This document shows positions 10,369-21,788 of a stretch of 64,000 bases of DNA, piece after piece. The translations under genes and the position numbers were made by a program. Numbering within the stretch: position 1 is the first letter of the stretch; the number at the start of each line of letters is the position of its first letter. The notes below the pieces were generated by a model. The model was not told the origin of the DNA, made no database searches, and saw only the letters and a program-made list of their open reading frames with translations. The stretch lies in assembly GCA_963210315.1 (NCBI GenBank), contig OY723310.1, forward strand, positions 1,488,001-1,552,000. Direction: 5' to 3'. The stretch comes from Rhynchopus euleeides (Eukaryota; Euglenozoa; Diplonemea; Diplonemida; Diplonemidae).

Positions 10369-11370
10369 TCAGAGGGTGTCCATGTCGTCCTCCTCCACTG
10401 TGATGGCCTGCGGGATGCTCGGAGGGGCTTCTTCCTCTGTGTCGGGGACCTCAGGCTGTGCGAGGTCGATCCCCAGCAGGTCCTTGTACCTCCCCACGGT
10501 GGAGGTGTTGGCCTGGCCTGAGCCGGTCACCGTGGCGCGGGGCTGTTCCAAAGGAACGGTGACCTTCCACAGGGCCAACTGCCCCTCCACCTGCTCGCAG
10601 GTGATGGGCTCGCCATCGGCAGGGCTCCTGGGGAGGAAATAGGTGGCGGTGTATGTGCCGCTGGGGATTGTCGAACCCTCGTGGACCACGCGAAGACACG
10701 TCAGCGACACCTGCAGGCCTGTCACTGAAAACTCAACCCGGGTCAACAGCCCCTCGAGCATCACCACATGCACGTTGGCTGCCCCAGGCAACGGGGTGAC
10801 CACCGGGAAGTGCTGCATCACATTCTTCGTCGTAGTATCCTCCTCCTGCTGCACGGCAGTGTACACGTTGTTCATCTCGACCTCCTTGTAGGCCGGGGCA
10901 AGCGCAGCAAGGACCCGCTGGTACAGCGGATTCTTCTTGTGGCCCTCCTCCGCCCAAGCCAAGGGCATCTTTGGCTTGAGGGTGACACCCACCAACTTGG
11001 TGTCTTGCACCTTCCCGCGCTTCACCTCAACCCTGTAGGTGGCGGGGAGGGTGCCGTCCTTCTGCATCATCTCGACCTCCCTCACAGCGAGCTTGTCCAT
11101 GTCAGGGAATACGGCGGTGATGGCGTTGGCCACCTGGGGGCTGTGCTTGTTGATCTCCTTGCCGGTCAACACCGTTGCTAGGAGCCTTCTAATGGATCCC
11201 AGTGTCAGCACACTTCCCCCTTTTTTAACGAGGAAGGCCGTGCAAAAATCAGCCACAATGTTCGTCGCCTCCGCAGCCTCGGGACTCTCTGCGCTCTTCT
11301 TCTTCTTACTCGACTTCGCCGCCGGCTTCGCTGCCACCTTCACTGCCGGCTTCGTTGTCGTCTTCCCCAT
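10369..11370 (-). CDS. Basic/acidic-tailed accessory protein of CACGG element
   Basis: This 333-residue protein has an ATG at 11368-11370 and a TGA stop. It lies upstream of the transposase gene on the same strand, with about 200 bp between the two frames. Residues 1-30 are Lys/Ala-rich with a KSSKKKKS cluster, likely a nuclear signal or DNA-contacting tail. Residues about 38-110 look helical and could be a small DNA-binding domain. The middle is beta-rich by composition, and the C-terminus is acidic (TEEEAPP, VEEDDMD). I recognise no family. Its preservation in both copies of the element suggests a role in transposition, for example binding the subterminal palindromes as TnpA does in CACTA elements; that is an analogy, not shown. 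Confidence 0.75.
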   Translation of the reverse strand: MGKTTTKPAVKVAAKPAAKSSKKKKSAESPEAAEATNIVADFCTAFLVKKGGSVLTLGSIRRLLATVLTGKEINKHSPQVANAITAVFPDMDKLAVREVEMMQKDGTLPATYRVEVKRGKVQDTKLVGVTLKPKMPLAWAEEGHKKNPLYQRVLAALAPAYKEVEMNNVYTAVQQEEDTTTKNVMQHFPVVTPLPGAANVHVVMLEGLLTRVEFSVTGLQVSLTCLRVVHEGSTIPSGTYTATYFLPRSPADGEPITCEQVEGQLALWKVTVPLEQPRATVTGSGQANTSTVGRYKDLLGIDLAQPEVPDTEEEAPPSIPQAITVEEDDMDTL

Positions 11371-11499
11371 TTTTGTGAATCAGGTCTGCGAGCTGGGATG
11401 GGTGGAAACGTCCGTTTGGTGTGTGTGTGTGTGGCTGTACTTCAGTGACGAGTGCCACATTGCATAGGTATCATGGGAAAAATGAGTGAAAATAGGTGA

Positions 11500-11592
11500 A
11501 AAGACTCCCGCTAGGGGGAGTCAGACTCCCGCTAGCGGGAGTATAGACTCCCGCTAGCGGGAGTTGGACTCCCCCTAGTTGAGACTCCCGAA
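11500..11592. promoter_or_regulatory. Subterminal palindromes, right end
   Basis: Units of the same GACTCCCGCTAGCGGGAGT palindrome family as at the left end lie just inside the right TIR. They sit upstream of the first gene on the minus strand, so they may also influence its promoter. Confidence 0.65.
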
Positions 11593-11628
11593 AAGGGTTA
11601 CCCTACCCCCGCTGGAGTCCACCGTGTT

Positions 11629-14600
11629 GCGATCTATTTATTCTGTTGAGATTTATTTGAGGGTCGGCGTGTAAATTCAACGGCAAAAAAAAATCACCCC
11701 AAAAAACAGGTCTCCGCCGCACAAAATCAAGCCGAACCCCCAACAAAAAAAAAGGCCTCAAAACAGCCTGGCCTGGGCTGCTGAGTCAACCAGACTATGA
11801 CGTTTGTAATTACTTGTATTATCTGCATCAAAAGAACCCATCAATTTGTCTGTAAATCTGGGGCGGCCTAAAAGCTCCCTTTTCCTCCTGACATGTTTTG
11901 TTGTTGTACTTGATTATTGTCTTGAAGTTGAGAATTCCCGCGTAACATCGCCACACGGCGACCGAGAGTCTGTCTGTTCTTTTTGCGCACACATTTTCCT
12001 TGACCCTGCGAGCCATATATAGGCTTGCACTACTTTTCTACTTGATTTGTCTGCCTACCCTGGGACGAGTGTGACAGTATGTCTCGCTTCCCGGATGACA
12101 TCGCTACATCTGGCTTTGATTATTTATATCCAGAAGCCCCCCCCCCCCCCCTCTCTCTCTCCCGACCATTCGCCCCACCCCACCCACCACCCCCCACCAC
12201 CCTCACCTACCCACTTCCTTGGCGAGGCTGAATAAAAGTGAAATCAATGGAAGGACAATCATGACGCGGGGTGTTTGATTGTGGAGGGAAGGCTGCGGGG
12301 GGCAAAAGGGGGGGGGGTTTCTATGCAAAAAAAATTGTTTAAAATCGTTCAAGCAACCCGGCCACGTGGATGTGGTTGATTGGTCATGCTGCATGGCATC
12401 AGGTCAGAGAACGTACAGCTCAAAGAAGAAACCAGATATTGTTTAAGCCGGTTCAAGCACATCCTATCACATCTCATCATATACTGCTAAAAGAGTGATT
12501 GCAGTGCCTTAGGTAGCTGAGGCTGCTCACCACTTGCTGAAAGAGGAATCTGAAGAAAATCTAAAAAAAGGGGCCTGTCGTGGCGTACTGGGGGATGGGG
12601 AGGGTCCAGAGCGGGGGGGCGCGGTGTGCACGAGGCGCGCGGCATCTGACAAAAAAATCGCTGCTCAGCCACAAATTCCCCTCTGCACCCGCAAAGCGCA
12701 CCCCGCCTTGCCCCACCGTACCATCCCACCCTGTACTCTTTGCCGCACCCCCCACCCCGATGAATGGAGACAACAGTGTTTCTACATCTTTTGTGTATTG
12801 TTCGGTGTTCCCCTCAGGGGGGGGAGGGGGGAGAGTGGGGCTTCGCTGTAGGCAGGGAGGTTGTCGGCAAATTAAAATGGTTCTTCGGCGTGTTTCCTCA
12901 CAAAAAGGAAGGTGTATAAGGTAAGACGCACCCGAACCGCGCGATTTTACGGCGCCGGAGAGAAGGTCCCCTCAGGCCCTCTTCTTAGACTGCTGTGGCA
13001 CAGTGCCCTCCCCAACCACCCCACGCGCACCTAAACTTGTACTTGCTCTATATTTCAGGTCGCCGCCCCAGGTTTTTTTTGTTTTTCTGAATTGCGAACG
13101 AGAAGAAGAAGAAGAAGAAAAAAGAAAAAAGGAGAGTCGTTTTTTAAAAAAGGAAATCAACGGGACAGATACTGCCTTTGCTCGTGATACGTCGAATTGC
13201 GGCGGAAACAAAATAAAAAAAAGAAACACCGGATCCACGCCCCCCCCCTCTCTCTCTCTCAAGTGAATTGACAGCGTGCCGCTGGATTGCTCCTCTCGTA
13301 TGTCGTCGTGTATGATTCAAGTGTGATCCCTGTAATGATGGACACTAGCGGTGTCGCCTCGTCACTTGTGGTAGTCAGAATGACAGATGGGGGTGTGTTT
13401 TGCTGTGCAGTGCACCCCGGATCTGCCTTTTTGCAGTTGCTGGGCAGGGTGTTTCTCTTATTATAGCGAAAGGAGTACGATTTTTTGTGGTCTACTCGTT
13501 GCATGGCGTGATTCGTTGGAGGGAGGCAGGGCGGACATTTCTTCCACCGAGCCCCCGAAGGGCAAAAAACCGTAGCGAAAGAGGCATTTTTTTTGGAAGA
13601 GAGACTGTAGAGGTGCATCACCTCAATGCCACTTTTCACAGGGAAAAAGTCACAACACGTGCGACAACAGCAACAACAACATCCCTGGCGCCAAAAAAAT
13701 ACACATCACCTCTGGGTGGGGCGACAGCAACAGGATGGGGCAAAGGGGGAGGGGGGGGGGGGAGGAGAAGTTATGCCTTGTCTTTCCTGTTGAAGGTGCC
13801 GTTTGAGACCGCGGTCTTTGCTGTGCACATTTCTGAATCACCTCATCCGCCCTCTGCGCCCACCCTCACCCAAATCTTCAACTCTTAGGCATTGGCCTGC
13901 AAACCAACCAGCCACCCATCCTGGTCCTTCCCCGTCAATGCTTCGGTTTGGCCAAGCATGTCACTAGATTGCCTGTCGTCAATCCCCCTCCTCTCTTGAG
14001 CTACGCCCCGGGCTGCATTCGTGTGATGGGGGTGGGGTAGAGGCGGAGGGCCCACCGATGTTCGGGAAAAGCTCTGCCGCCCCCACCACCCCCCCCCCCC
14101 CCCCCCCCCAAAAAAAAAGACTCTCAACACCACCACCGCCGCCGCCACCCCTCCCTCCGCCCTCGCCACCTCGCCCCCCGCCCCCAAGCTATATTCCCAA
14201 CCCAACAACTCACATGTATGAAATTGGATGAGGTGGGAGGGGGTCAACAGCCGAGCTGCTGTTTGTGCATGTGGCTTGCACGAGAGATTGCACTGCACAC
14301 GCAGTGTGCTGTATGATGGATGGGTGGGTGGTGGCGGCACATCGGGTATTTTCTCGTCGCAGAGATGTTCACACTTTAATCAATACGCGAGTGAGCGAAG
14401 TCCCTTCAGTGTAACTCCTCTGGAGAGTGGGGGGTCAACCCGGACCGCGCTCACGCGTGGCAACGCGAAGTGAGGGATATCTTAGTGGTGCTAGAAGGGG
14501 GTGATTCCCGCCGCAGATATGGGGGTATGTTTTCTCGCTAATCAGCAGCTTTTGCGGAAAAAAATTGGCGGGGTTTTCGCCGATAAAATCGCCCAAGACA

Positions 14601-14806
14601 CCATCACACCTAATCATGTGCGAAGGAGACAGAAAGAGAGAGATCCAATCATTCTTTCTACGAGTTACGAGCGACGAAGGGGTAAATATCGTGCCGACTC
14701 GATGCCCACTTCACAGGGCCTCAACACAGCCTTGAGACACAAAAGTGCGCTGAACAAAAAAAACAAATTGAAGTAACCCAGATTACCGGAGTCCCCCCCC
14801 CCCCCC
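11629..14806. other. Intergenic, no gene seen
   Basis: About 3.2 kb without a supportable gene. It holds C/G tracts, a GAA-rich run near 13100-13125, a run of Cs then As near 14090-14118, and a short AAAATCGTTCAAGCAA near 12342 that resembles the decamer tail of the LINE at 28188-28911. Open frames lack consistent codon use. Confidence 0.5.
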
Positions 14807-14808
14807 TA

Positions 14809-16623
14809 CTGGGGGGGGCTAAATAGAAGGGGGGGTCAAATACAAGGGGGGGGGGCCTATTAGAAGGGGGGGGTCTGAAAATTCGAAATCCATAAAATTT
14901 TTCGCCGAATACAAGGGGTGGGGGCTTGTATTTGGCGGAAGCCGAATTTCAGCCAAATTTCAAATTTTCAGCCTGTTTTTCCAGTCATAACAGGCACCCC
15001 ATGGTCAAAATGACCCCACTGCGGTCCGCACGGAATCCAAACATTCAAAAGAACAGGGTTTTGGACACCAGTGTGGGGGTCATCGCAGGTTGCTGACTCC
15101 CGGGAATATCCTCCCATTATCAGGAGCCAAACCAGACCCACATTTCATGAGTGAAACTTGGCACCTCCACCCACAAAATGACCCCACCACGATCCGCACG
15201 GATTCCGAATAGTGCAATGGAAGGCGAAAATCGCGATTCCACGAGGTCACCTGGGGCAAAATTCACCAAAATTTGGAAAATTCGGCTTCCGCCGAATACA
15301 AGCCCCCCCCCTTGTATTTGACCCCCCCCTTCTATTTGGCCACCCACTGCAAAAATTGCCTAAAATTTTGGGCCCTCGAAAACCCCCAAAAAAACTCGAT
15401 CCTACGCCGAATACAAGGGGGGGGGGGGGGGGTAGGGGGGGTCAAATGGGGGTGACAAACACGATTTTTCAAAAAACCGGCGCAGAGGCCCCAAAGCCCC
15501 CGTAAACCCTCCAAACCCCCCCAGATCGGTCCGGAAACCCATCGAACCCCACTTTTCCACCATTCCGGGCACCTCAGGTGCCCGAATTGGGGTACCTAAA
15601 TTTTGTGCCACCGTTTGGTACCGGACAGTGCCACTGTGTGGGAGGTTGGAAAAGAAAATGCCCCAACACACCACATCTGAGGGTTGCAATGCATGTTGCT
15701 TGCCAACCACGTCATCCGGTGGGTGTCAGGCGCTATGTAGGTGGCATGAGCCAGGTCTTCGATGTGTTCTGGCTTGTATATGTACCTCCCTGCCTGCGGC
15801 ACAGGCACTGCCTTTGTCCCCCACACCAGCCACAGAGAGCGTATTGTACTCGGTCCACGGTTGCTGATTCATTGTGATGCGTTGTATCCTCGAGTGAACG
15901 TCACACACTAGTGGCACCACCACCCGCCATCCGAGAGCTGTATTGACTTTGCGCCCTTCCGTTGCATTCACCTCGCCACGCATATTGCACCGTTCAGTAC
16001 CAGTGCTCTTGGGCCAGGCAAAGTAGACCGCAGCAACTACCAATTCTGGCACAATGGGTACCACGACAGCGCACTTCGTGTGTTCCCGGAATGTACAGCT
16101 CGTGTTGCAACAGTCGTTGTCAACACATCCCGGTTGTGGAGCACTGCTGCACAGGAATCACACGACCATCTGGACTTGTTCCGTACCTACAGGCAGCCTC
16201 CCGGTGCATGGTGGCAGGGAGGTACATATACAAGCCAGAACACATCGAAGACCTGGCTCATGCCACCTACATAGCGCCTGACACCCACCGGATGACGTGG
16301 TTGGCAAGCAACATGCATTGCAACCCTCAGATGTGGTGTGTTGGGGCATTTTCTTTTCCAACCTCCCACACAGTGGCACTGTCCGGTACCAAACGGTGGC
16401 ACAAAATTTAGGTACCCCAATTCGGGCACCTGAGGTGCCCGGAATGGTGGAAAAGTGGGGTTCGATGGGTTTCCGGACCGATCTGGGGGGGTTTGGAGGG
16501 TTTACGGGGGCTTTGGGGCCTCTGCGCCGGTTTTTTGAAAAATCGTGTTTGTCCACGTAAAAGGGTGGCATTTGACCCCCCCTAGGGGGGGGGGGGGGGG
16601 GGCTTCTATTTAGCCCCCCCCAG
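14809..16623. mobile_element. TA-flanked poly-G element D, interrupted by element A
   Basis: The termini are CTGGGGGGGGCTAAATAGAA and its inverse (16601-16623), with TA at 14807-14808 and 16624-16625. Element A (15435-16582) is inserted close to its right end. The interior has inverted units around CGAATACAAGG and CGGCTTCCGCCGAA. No coding capacity is seen. The end sequence resembles the element at 34131-34497. Confidence 0.75.
15435..16582. mobile_element. TA-flanked poly-G element A, 1148 bp
   Basis: The TIRs are about 360 bp, starting GGGGGGGTCAAATG and ending in the inverse, with TA at 15433-15434 and 16583-16584. Copy C at 18179-19326 has exactly the same length and differs at only a few bases. 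The unique middle of about 420 bp has an open minus-strand frame without an ATG. It carries no recognisable transposase. Confidence 0.88.
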
Positions 16624-16625
16624 TA

Positions 16626-18160
16626 GGGCGGGTCGAAAGCCTGTCCCAAAATGGGGTTTTTCGACATAGCAGCCGCGGCCCTCTATTTGACCTTCTGACC
16701 CCCCAGAACCCACCATACCCCGGTTTTTGGGCCCTAGGAGTCCGATTTTCGGGCTCCCGAGCCCCGGAAAGTCGATTTTTGATGATGTCAAAATTTTGTT
16801 CCCTATACTGCACCTCAGGGTCACGCACGGGTTCGCCAGTCCACTATCAGCCCATGTGCAGGCCCACTTTCTCGACCTCCTCCACCCCTTCCTCCCCTGC
16901 GTCCTCAAGACCCTCCATAGGTGCCAATCCTGCATCTTTCGACCCTCTTCCCACTCCAGCGTCGCACCAAACTGTTGAATGCGGGCAGCCACCATCTCCT
17001 TCTCTGTATACACTGCCAGATCATGCAAAGATGCATACTGATGCAGAGTGGGAACCGTCATCAACTTGCACAGTGTGCGGTGCTTGGCTGCAAGGGACAG
17101 GCGGCACAACTGGCCACTGCTCCGACACTGAGATGCTGGTCTGGCCAACGAACTCTTTGTAAGTTGAAAGGTCTCCTCTGTCGGGAGGGGGGTTTGCGAA
17201 CCAACCCTCACGACTTGCTCATGGCTTGCTGAGCAGGGCGTGCAATGACTTTCTGATTATTCAGGACGTGCATTCGAAGCCCGCGCACTTCTTCTGTGAA
17301 ATGGTTGTTGCGAGAGTTGCACTGTGTGATTCCTTGATCCCCTTCCTCGCCTCAGCGTACGGAGGACGCTTGAATGTCCCGAGCATATCCTTCGCAGCGT
17401 CTTTAGCCAGTTCCGCGCACTCGTCATTTACATAAGGCGCGTGCAGCATAAATACCCGGACACTGTTCTGAGACCAGGTCCCACAGGACCCTGGTCTTGA
17501 GCGCCAGAAGAGAACCTTGATGATAAGCTCGGGCTCTGCGTTGCAGCTGGGTACTCGCTGCGCTCTTCCACCTCCCTTGACTGTCTGCATCCACAGGAGA
17601 AATGCTTCGCAGATAACGGCAGCAGTGGCAAGTGTTTAGTCGGGACAGTTTACCTGCCTTGCATTCTAAGAGAGCATTCTCATGAGGGCATCAACACTAA
17701 TGCATCACTGTCGGCTATGATGACATCCTCCCTGTTCCTGGCAGCTCCGAGTTCAATAGCAGGCCACCCAACGACTGTGTCAGATGGCAGTATTCGATGG
17801 CATCTTCTCACTGTCCGAATCGTTGGGATACGACGTTGTTTGTGGCGCGGATGAGCGGTTGCATCAGAAAATCACAGCCGCAGGATGGTGTGCGCTCGGA
17901 CGTCCCAGGATGAGAGTGTTTTACTATCTGCCCGTGGCAGGCGTCCGTGCCATGACCCGGAGGTGCAGTATAGGGAACGGAAAAATTGACATCATCAAAA
18001 ATCGACTTTCCGGGGCTCGGGAGCCCGAAAATCGGACTCCTAGGGCCCAAAAACCGGGGTATGGTGGGTTCTGGGGGGTCAGAAGGTCAAATAGAGGGCC
18101 GCGGCTGCTATGTCGAAAAACACCATTTTGGGACAAAAAAACGGGGCTTTCGACCCCCCC
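16626..18160. mobile_element. TA-flanked poly-G element B, 1535 bp
   Basis: The TIRs are about 190 bp, beginning GGGCGGGTCGAAAGCC and, on the other side, GGGGGGGTCGAAAGCC. They are flanked by TA at 16624-16625 (shared with element D) and 18161-18162. The 1.1-kb middle carries minus-strand open stretches (17261-17590 and about 16810-17237) without clear start codons. They could be exons or decayed cargo. I recognise no domain. It lies between the two copies of the 1148-bp element. Confidence 0.82.
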
Positions 18161-18178
18161 TACCCCCCCCCCCCCCTA

Positions 18179-19326
18179 GGGGGGGTCAAATGGGGGTGAC
18201 AAACACGATTTTTCAAAAAACCGGCGCAGAGGCCCCAAAGCCCCCGTAAACCCTCCAAACCCCCCCAGATCGGTCCGGAAACCCATCGAACCCCACTTTT
18301 CCACCATTCCGGGCACCTCAGGTGCCCGAATTGGGGTACCTAAATTTTGTGCCACCGTTTGGTACCGTACAGTGCCACTGTGTGGGAGGTTGGAAAAGAA
18401 AATGCCCCAACACACCACATCTGAGGGTTGCAATGCATGTTGCTTGCCAACCACGTCATCCGGTGGGTGTCAGGCGCTATGTAGGTGGCATCAGCCAGGT
18501 CTTCGATGTGTTCTGGCTTGTATATGTACCTCCCTGCCTGCGGCACAGGCACTGCCTTTGTCCCCCACACCAGCCACAGAGAGCGTATTGTACTCGGTCC
18601 ACGGTTGCTGATTCATTGTGATGCGTTGTATCCTCGAGTGAACGTCACACACTAGTGACACCACCACCCGCCATCCGAGAGCTGTATTGGCTTTGCGCGC
18701 TTCCGTTGCATTCACCTCGCCACGCATATTGCACTGTTCAGTACCAGTGCTCTTGGGCCAGGCAAAGTAGACCGCAGCAAGTACCAATTCTGGCACAATG
18801 GGTACCACGACAGCGCACTTCGTGTGTTCCCGGAATGTACAGCTCGTGTTGCAACAGTCGTTGTCAACACATCCCGGTTGTGGAGCACTGCTGCACAGGA
18901 ATCACACGACCATCTGGACTTGTTCCGTACCTACAGGCAGCCTCCCGGTGCATGGTGGCAGGGAGGTACATATACAAGCCAGAACTCATCGAAGACCTGG
19001 CTAATGCCACCTACATAGCGCCTGACACCCACCGGATGACGTGGTTGGCAAGCAACATGCATTGCAACCCTCAGATGTGGTGTGTTGGGGCATTTTCTTT
19101 TCCAACCTCCCACACAGTGGCACTGTCCGGTACCAAACGGTGGCACAAAATTTAGGTACCCCAATTCGGGCACCTGAGGTGCCCGGAATGGTGGAAAAGT
19201 GGGGTTCGATGGGTTTCCGGACCGATCTGGGGGGGTTTGGAGGGTTTACGGGGGCTTTGGGGCCTCTGCGCCGGTTTTTTGAAAAATCGTGTTTGTCCAC
19301 GTAAAAGGGTGGCATTTGACCCCCCC
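18179..19326. mobile_element. TA-flanked poly-G element C, 1148 bp (copy of A)
   Basis: It is near-identical to element A in sequence, length and orientation, with TA at 18177-18178 and 19327-19328. Single-base differences from A include changes near 18366, 18491, 18716 and 18985. The low divergence indicates recent movement or gene conversion. Confidence 0.88.
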
Positions 19327-19328
19327 TA

Positions 19329-20140
19329 CCCCCCCCCCCCTCCTTTGGCGCCCCACCTGGATTTTCCCTTTGCTTTTTCAACAAAGCCAAGCCCCCCACC
19401 CCCCACCCCCACCAGCGTGGAGACATGGGGGTCCCTTTCCCTGCCTTCCCCACCAAGCGAAGACTCTGCCTGTGTACACATGACCTTACCCACCACCACT
19501 ACCCCCCCTCCCTTCATGTCTCCTGCCTTTCCGTCATCTCTTCCCATTTTCAGTGAAGCATGTATCCTGGCGTTTTCCATTTTCTGCAAACAAGCACACA
19601 CACACACACACATGCCCTGTCCTGTCCTGTCCTGCCCCTCTCTGCAGCACGGTGCAGTGCACAAGAGTGAGGGGTGTTGCAAGGGGGGGAGGGGGGAGGG
19701 TAGGTGTTGCGCTGTGGCGCCCTTATATTCTGATGCACGAATATCAATGACATATCAACCAAAATCTGAAAAACCGTATACTTTTTCAAAATTTTGAGTA
19801 AATGGCACTCCGCTACACCTTTTTCAACATTTTTTTTATCGTGTAACGTACGGAATTGGCGCTTTTCAGGACAATATTTTTTCCAAAAAAATATTTTTTT
19901 TTGGTGGAGAAATTCGGAAAAACTGTTTTTGCCGATATTTTCTTCGGAATTTCACCCCCGCGGATCGCCACAAAAAGACCCGGTTTTTGACGGAATTTGA
20001 GAGTTGAACTCCGTAGATTACACCATAAATGGGGTGTTCAGGTGGTTGGGAAAGGTAAGGGAAACACGGCTTTTCTCCGAAAAGCCGAAAAGGCACGAAA
20101 AATCACAAATCTATGAAATCGGGCTCTTCTGTGGAGTTGT
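19329..20140. other. Intergenic, no gene seen
   Basis: This stretch holds C tracts, a CA run near 19598-19612 and an AT-rich part. A ~34-bp stretch (ATATCAACCAAAATCTGAAA and on, near 19754-19790) recurs inverted near 27222-27256, marking a small shared repeat. No coding sequence is supported. Confidence 0.5.
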
Positions 20141-20390
20141 GATTTTTTGCGATTTTTTGCGATTTTTTGAGAAATTTTGAGAAATTTTGAGAAATTTTGA
20201 GAAATTTTGAGAAATTTTGAGAAATTTTGAGAAATTTTGAGAAATTTTGAGAAATTTTGAGAAATTTTGAGAAATTTTGAGAAATTTTGAGAAATTTTGA
20301 GAAATTTTGAGAAATTTTGAGAAATTTTGAGAAATTTTGAGAAATTTTGAGAAATTTTGAGAAATTTTGAGAAATTTTGAGAAATTTCCC
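20141..20390 (+). repeat. 10-bp tandem array GAAATTTTGA
   Basis: Two to three units of GATTTTTTGC are followed by 21 perfect units of GAAATTTTGA (20171-20380). The decamer equals the tail sequence of the retroposon-like unit ending at 25200. On the minus strand it reads as a KISQNFSKFL repeat, which is a by-product of the period and not a gene. Confidence 0.97.
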
Positions 20391-20580
20391 CCAGCGAGAA
20401 ATTTCCCCCCCCCCTCCCCCAGCGCTTTGCCGCTCGTGTGAGTACCGCCCTGACTGGGAGAAAGGGTAGGGCTGGTTGGGTTGGCGGAGTTGGGCGGATG
20501 GGCGAAACGGAAAAATCGACGAGGTCGCAGCGTCAGGGCGTTCTGGGCTGGCTGGTGGTGGTTGGGACAAGACCGACGAG

Positions 20581-20583
<3 letters not shown>

Positions 20584-20615
<32 letters not shown>

Positions 20616-20650
20616 AATTTTGAGAAATTTTGAGAAATTTTTTTTGGTGG
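20584..20650 (+). repeat. Poly-A (30) followed by decamer units
   Basis: A run of 30 A at 20584-20613 is followed directly by GAAATTTTGA units. The junction looks like the end of a retroposed sequence abutting the decamer array, but the upstream boundary is not clear. Confidence 0.8.
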
Positions 20651-20825
20651 GCCGGGTTTTTTGTGGGCCGGTTTTTCCTAGTGGGGGATGAGGATGAGTC
20701 CTCCGGATGTCCTGTTGTCCTATGGCTGCTTGGTGGGGCTCGCGCAGCAGGTTCTTCTTTTGCTTCTCCGGGCTTTTCGCTTGAGTCTTCCGGACACCCC
20801 CCCCCCCTTTCCCGTTCCCCGGTCC

Positions 20826-21690
20826 CAGGCATGTCGCTAAGCGTCGACCGTCGACCCAGTGATTTTGGGTTTCCCCCCCCCATAAAAAAGCGTCGACCCA
20901 GCGTCGACCCAGTGGACTGGGTTGACGCTTGGTCGAGGCTTGGAGCGTCGACCTAGTGGAACTGGGTTGCCATTCAAGCCTGGACCAAGCGTCAACCCAT
21001 TTATTACACTGGGTCGACGCTAACCTAGCGTTGGCCCGGTTACACTGGGTCGACGCTCACCAAGCGTCGACCAAGCGTCAACCCACTTTCACTGGGTCGA
21101 CGTCGAAGAGAGTATGGTTTTGCAGGAACAGATGCTCACTACCGTGGCCTCCGGCGGCTGGGGGGCTCCGCCCCCCAGACCCCCCTGTGGCGTATGTCTC
21201 GTACTCAAGTCATTCGATTCCCACCGGGTCAGGGAATCCACCCACTCCAGTAGCCTCAGGAGGACGCAGCCAACTCACACAGAATCTGTACGCCCACAAT
21301 GAACAGATGCTCACTACCGTGGCCTCCGGCGGCTGGGGGGCCCTGCCCCCCAGACCCCCCATCTCGCGTGCCCGTCTAGTAACCAAGTCCTTGCGCTTTG
21401 ACGGCCGTGACATATCAGGGGGCAGCGTCGAAATCATGGTCCCGAAAGCCATTTTTTGGTTTCCTCCGGCACCCGACGGCGCGAGCGGGAGAGGAACCAC
21501 GGAAGGAACCCAGCGCCTCACACCGTGCCCACCTAGTGGTCCACCGATGGGAAAATTTGGCAACAACACGAGCGCGCGCGAAGCGCGCGCGAGAAAAATT
21601 GACCCCTAGTGTTTTCCCCCCTGATCCCCCCCCAAAACAGGAGCGTCAACCCACCAAATCTCCAAAATCGAAAAGTTAGCGACAGGCCTG
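20826..21690 (+). mobile_element. Element with 9-bp TSD, copy 2 (865 bp)
   Basis: The ends are CAGGCATGTCGCTAA and its near inverse, flanked by a perfect 9-bp duplication CCCCGGTCC (20817-20825, 21691-21699). It is the inverted counterpart of 7020-7820, with extra GTCGAC-type units and a longer GCGCGCG stretch near 21568-21590. No transposase is present. Confidence 0.88.
21126..21360 (+). repeat. Paired copies of dispersed hairpin motif
   Basis: Two copies (21126-21186, 21301-21360) lie within the 9-bp-TSD element. The second has a changed loop (CCCT for TCC). Confidence 0.85.
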
Positions 21691-21731
21691 CCCCGGTCCC
21701 AGCCAAAACCCGATTTTTTCCAGCCAAGAGC

Positions 21732-21788
21732 CAGACGTTCACTACCGTGGCCTCCGGCGGCTGGGGGGCTCCGCCCCCCAGACCCCCC
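21732..21788 (+). repeat. Dispersed hairpin motif, single copy
   Basis: One copy lies just outside the right duplication of the 9-bp-TSD element, followed by CATGTAGCGTGTGCCTG. Similar flank appears at 26362-26418. Confidence 0.8.

Larger units (their letters stand above)
8117..11626 (-). mobile_element. Two-gene CACGG transposon, copy 1 (3510 bp)
   Basis: The inverted ends are CACGGTGGACTCCAGCGG and CACGGTGGACTCCAGCGG read from the other side. They are flanked by TT on both sides (8115-8116, 11627-11628). Both ends carry runs of the palindrome GACTCCCGCTAGCGGGAGTC and variants. Two minus-strand genes fill the interior: a 333-residue basic protein first, then a 586-residue putative transposase. 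Short CAC-initial ends, 2-bp duplications and subterminal repeats recall the CACTA-Mirage-Chapaev group; that placement is an inference. The second copy at 51439 is nearly identical, so transposition was recent. Confidence 0.9.

Noticed and set aside
15726..16064. Possible transposase frame in the middle of element A (and C)
   Set aside because: No ATG, only ~110 codons and no catalytic motif. I treat A and C as non-autonomous.
20171..20380. Telomeric repeat
   Set aside because: The decamer has no telomere-like G-rich strand, is internal, and matches retroposon tails in the window.
20103..20570. 155-codon minus-strand frame rich in KISQNFSKFL
   Set aside because: It is a direct reading of the 10-bp array.
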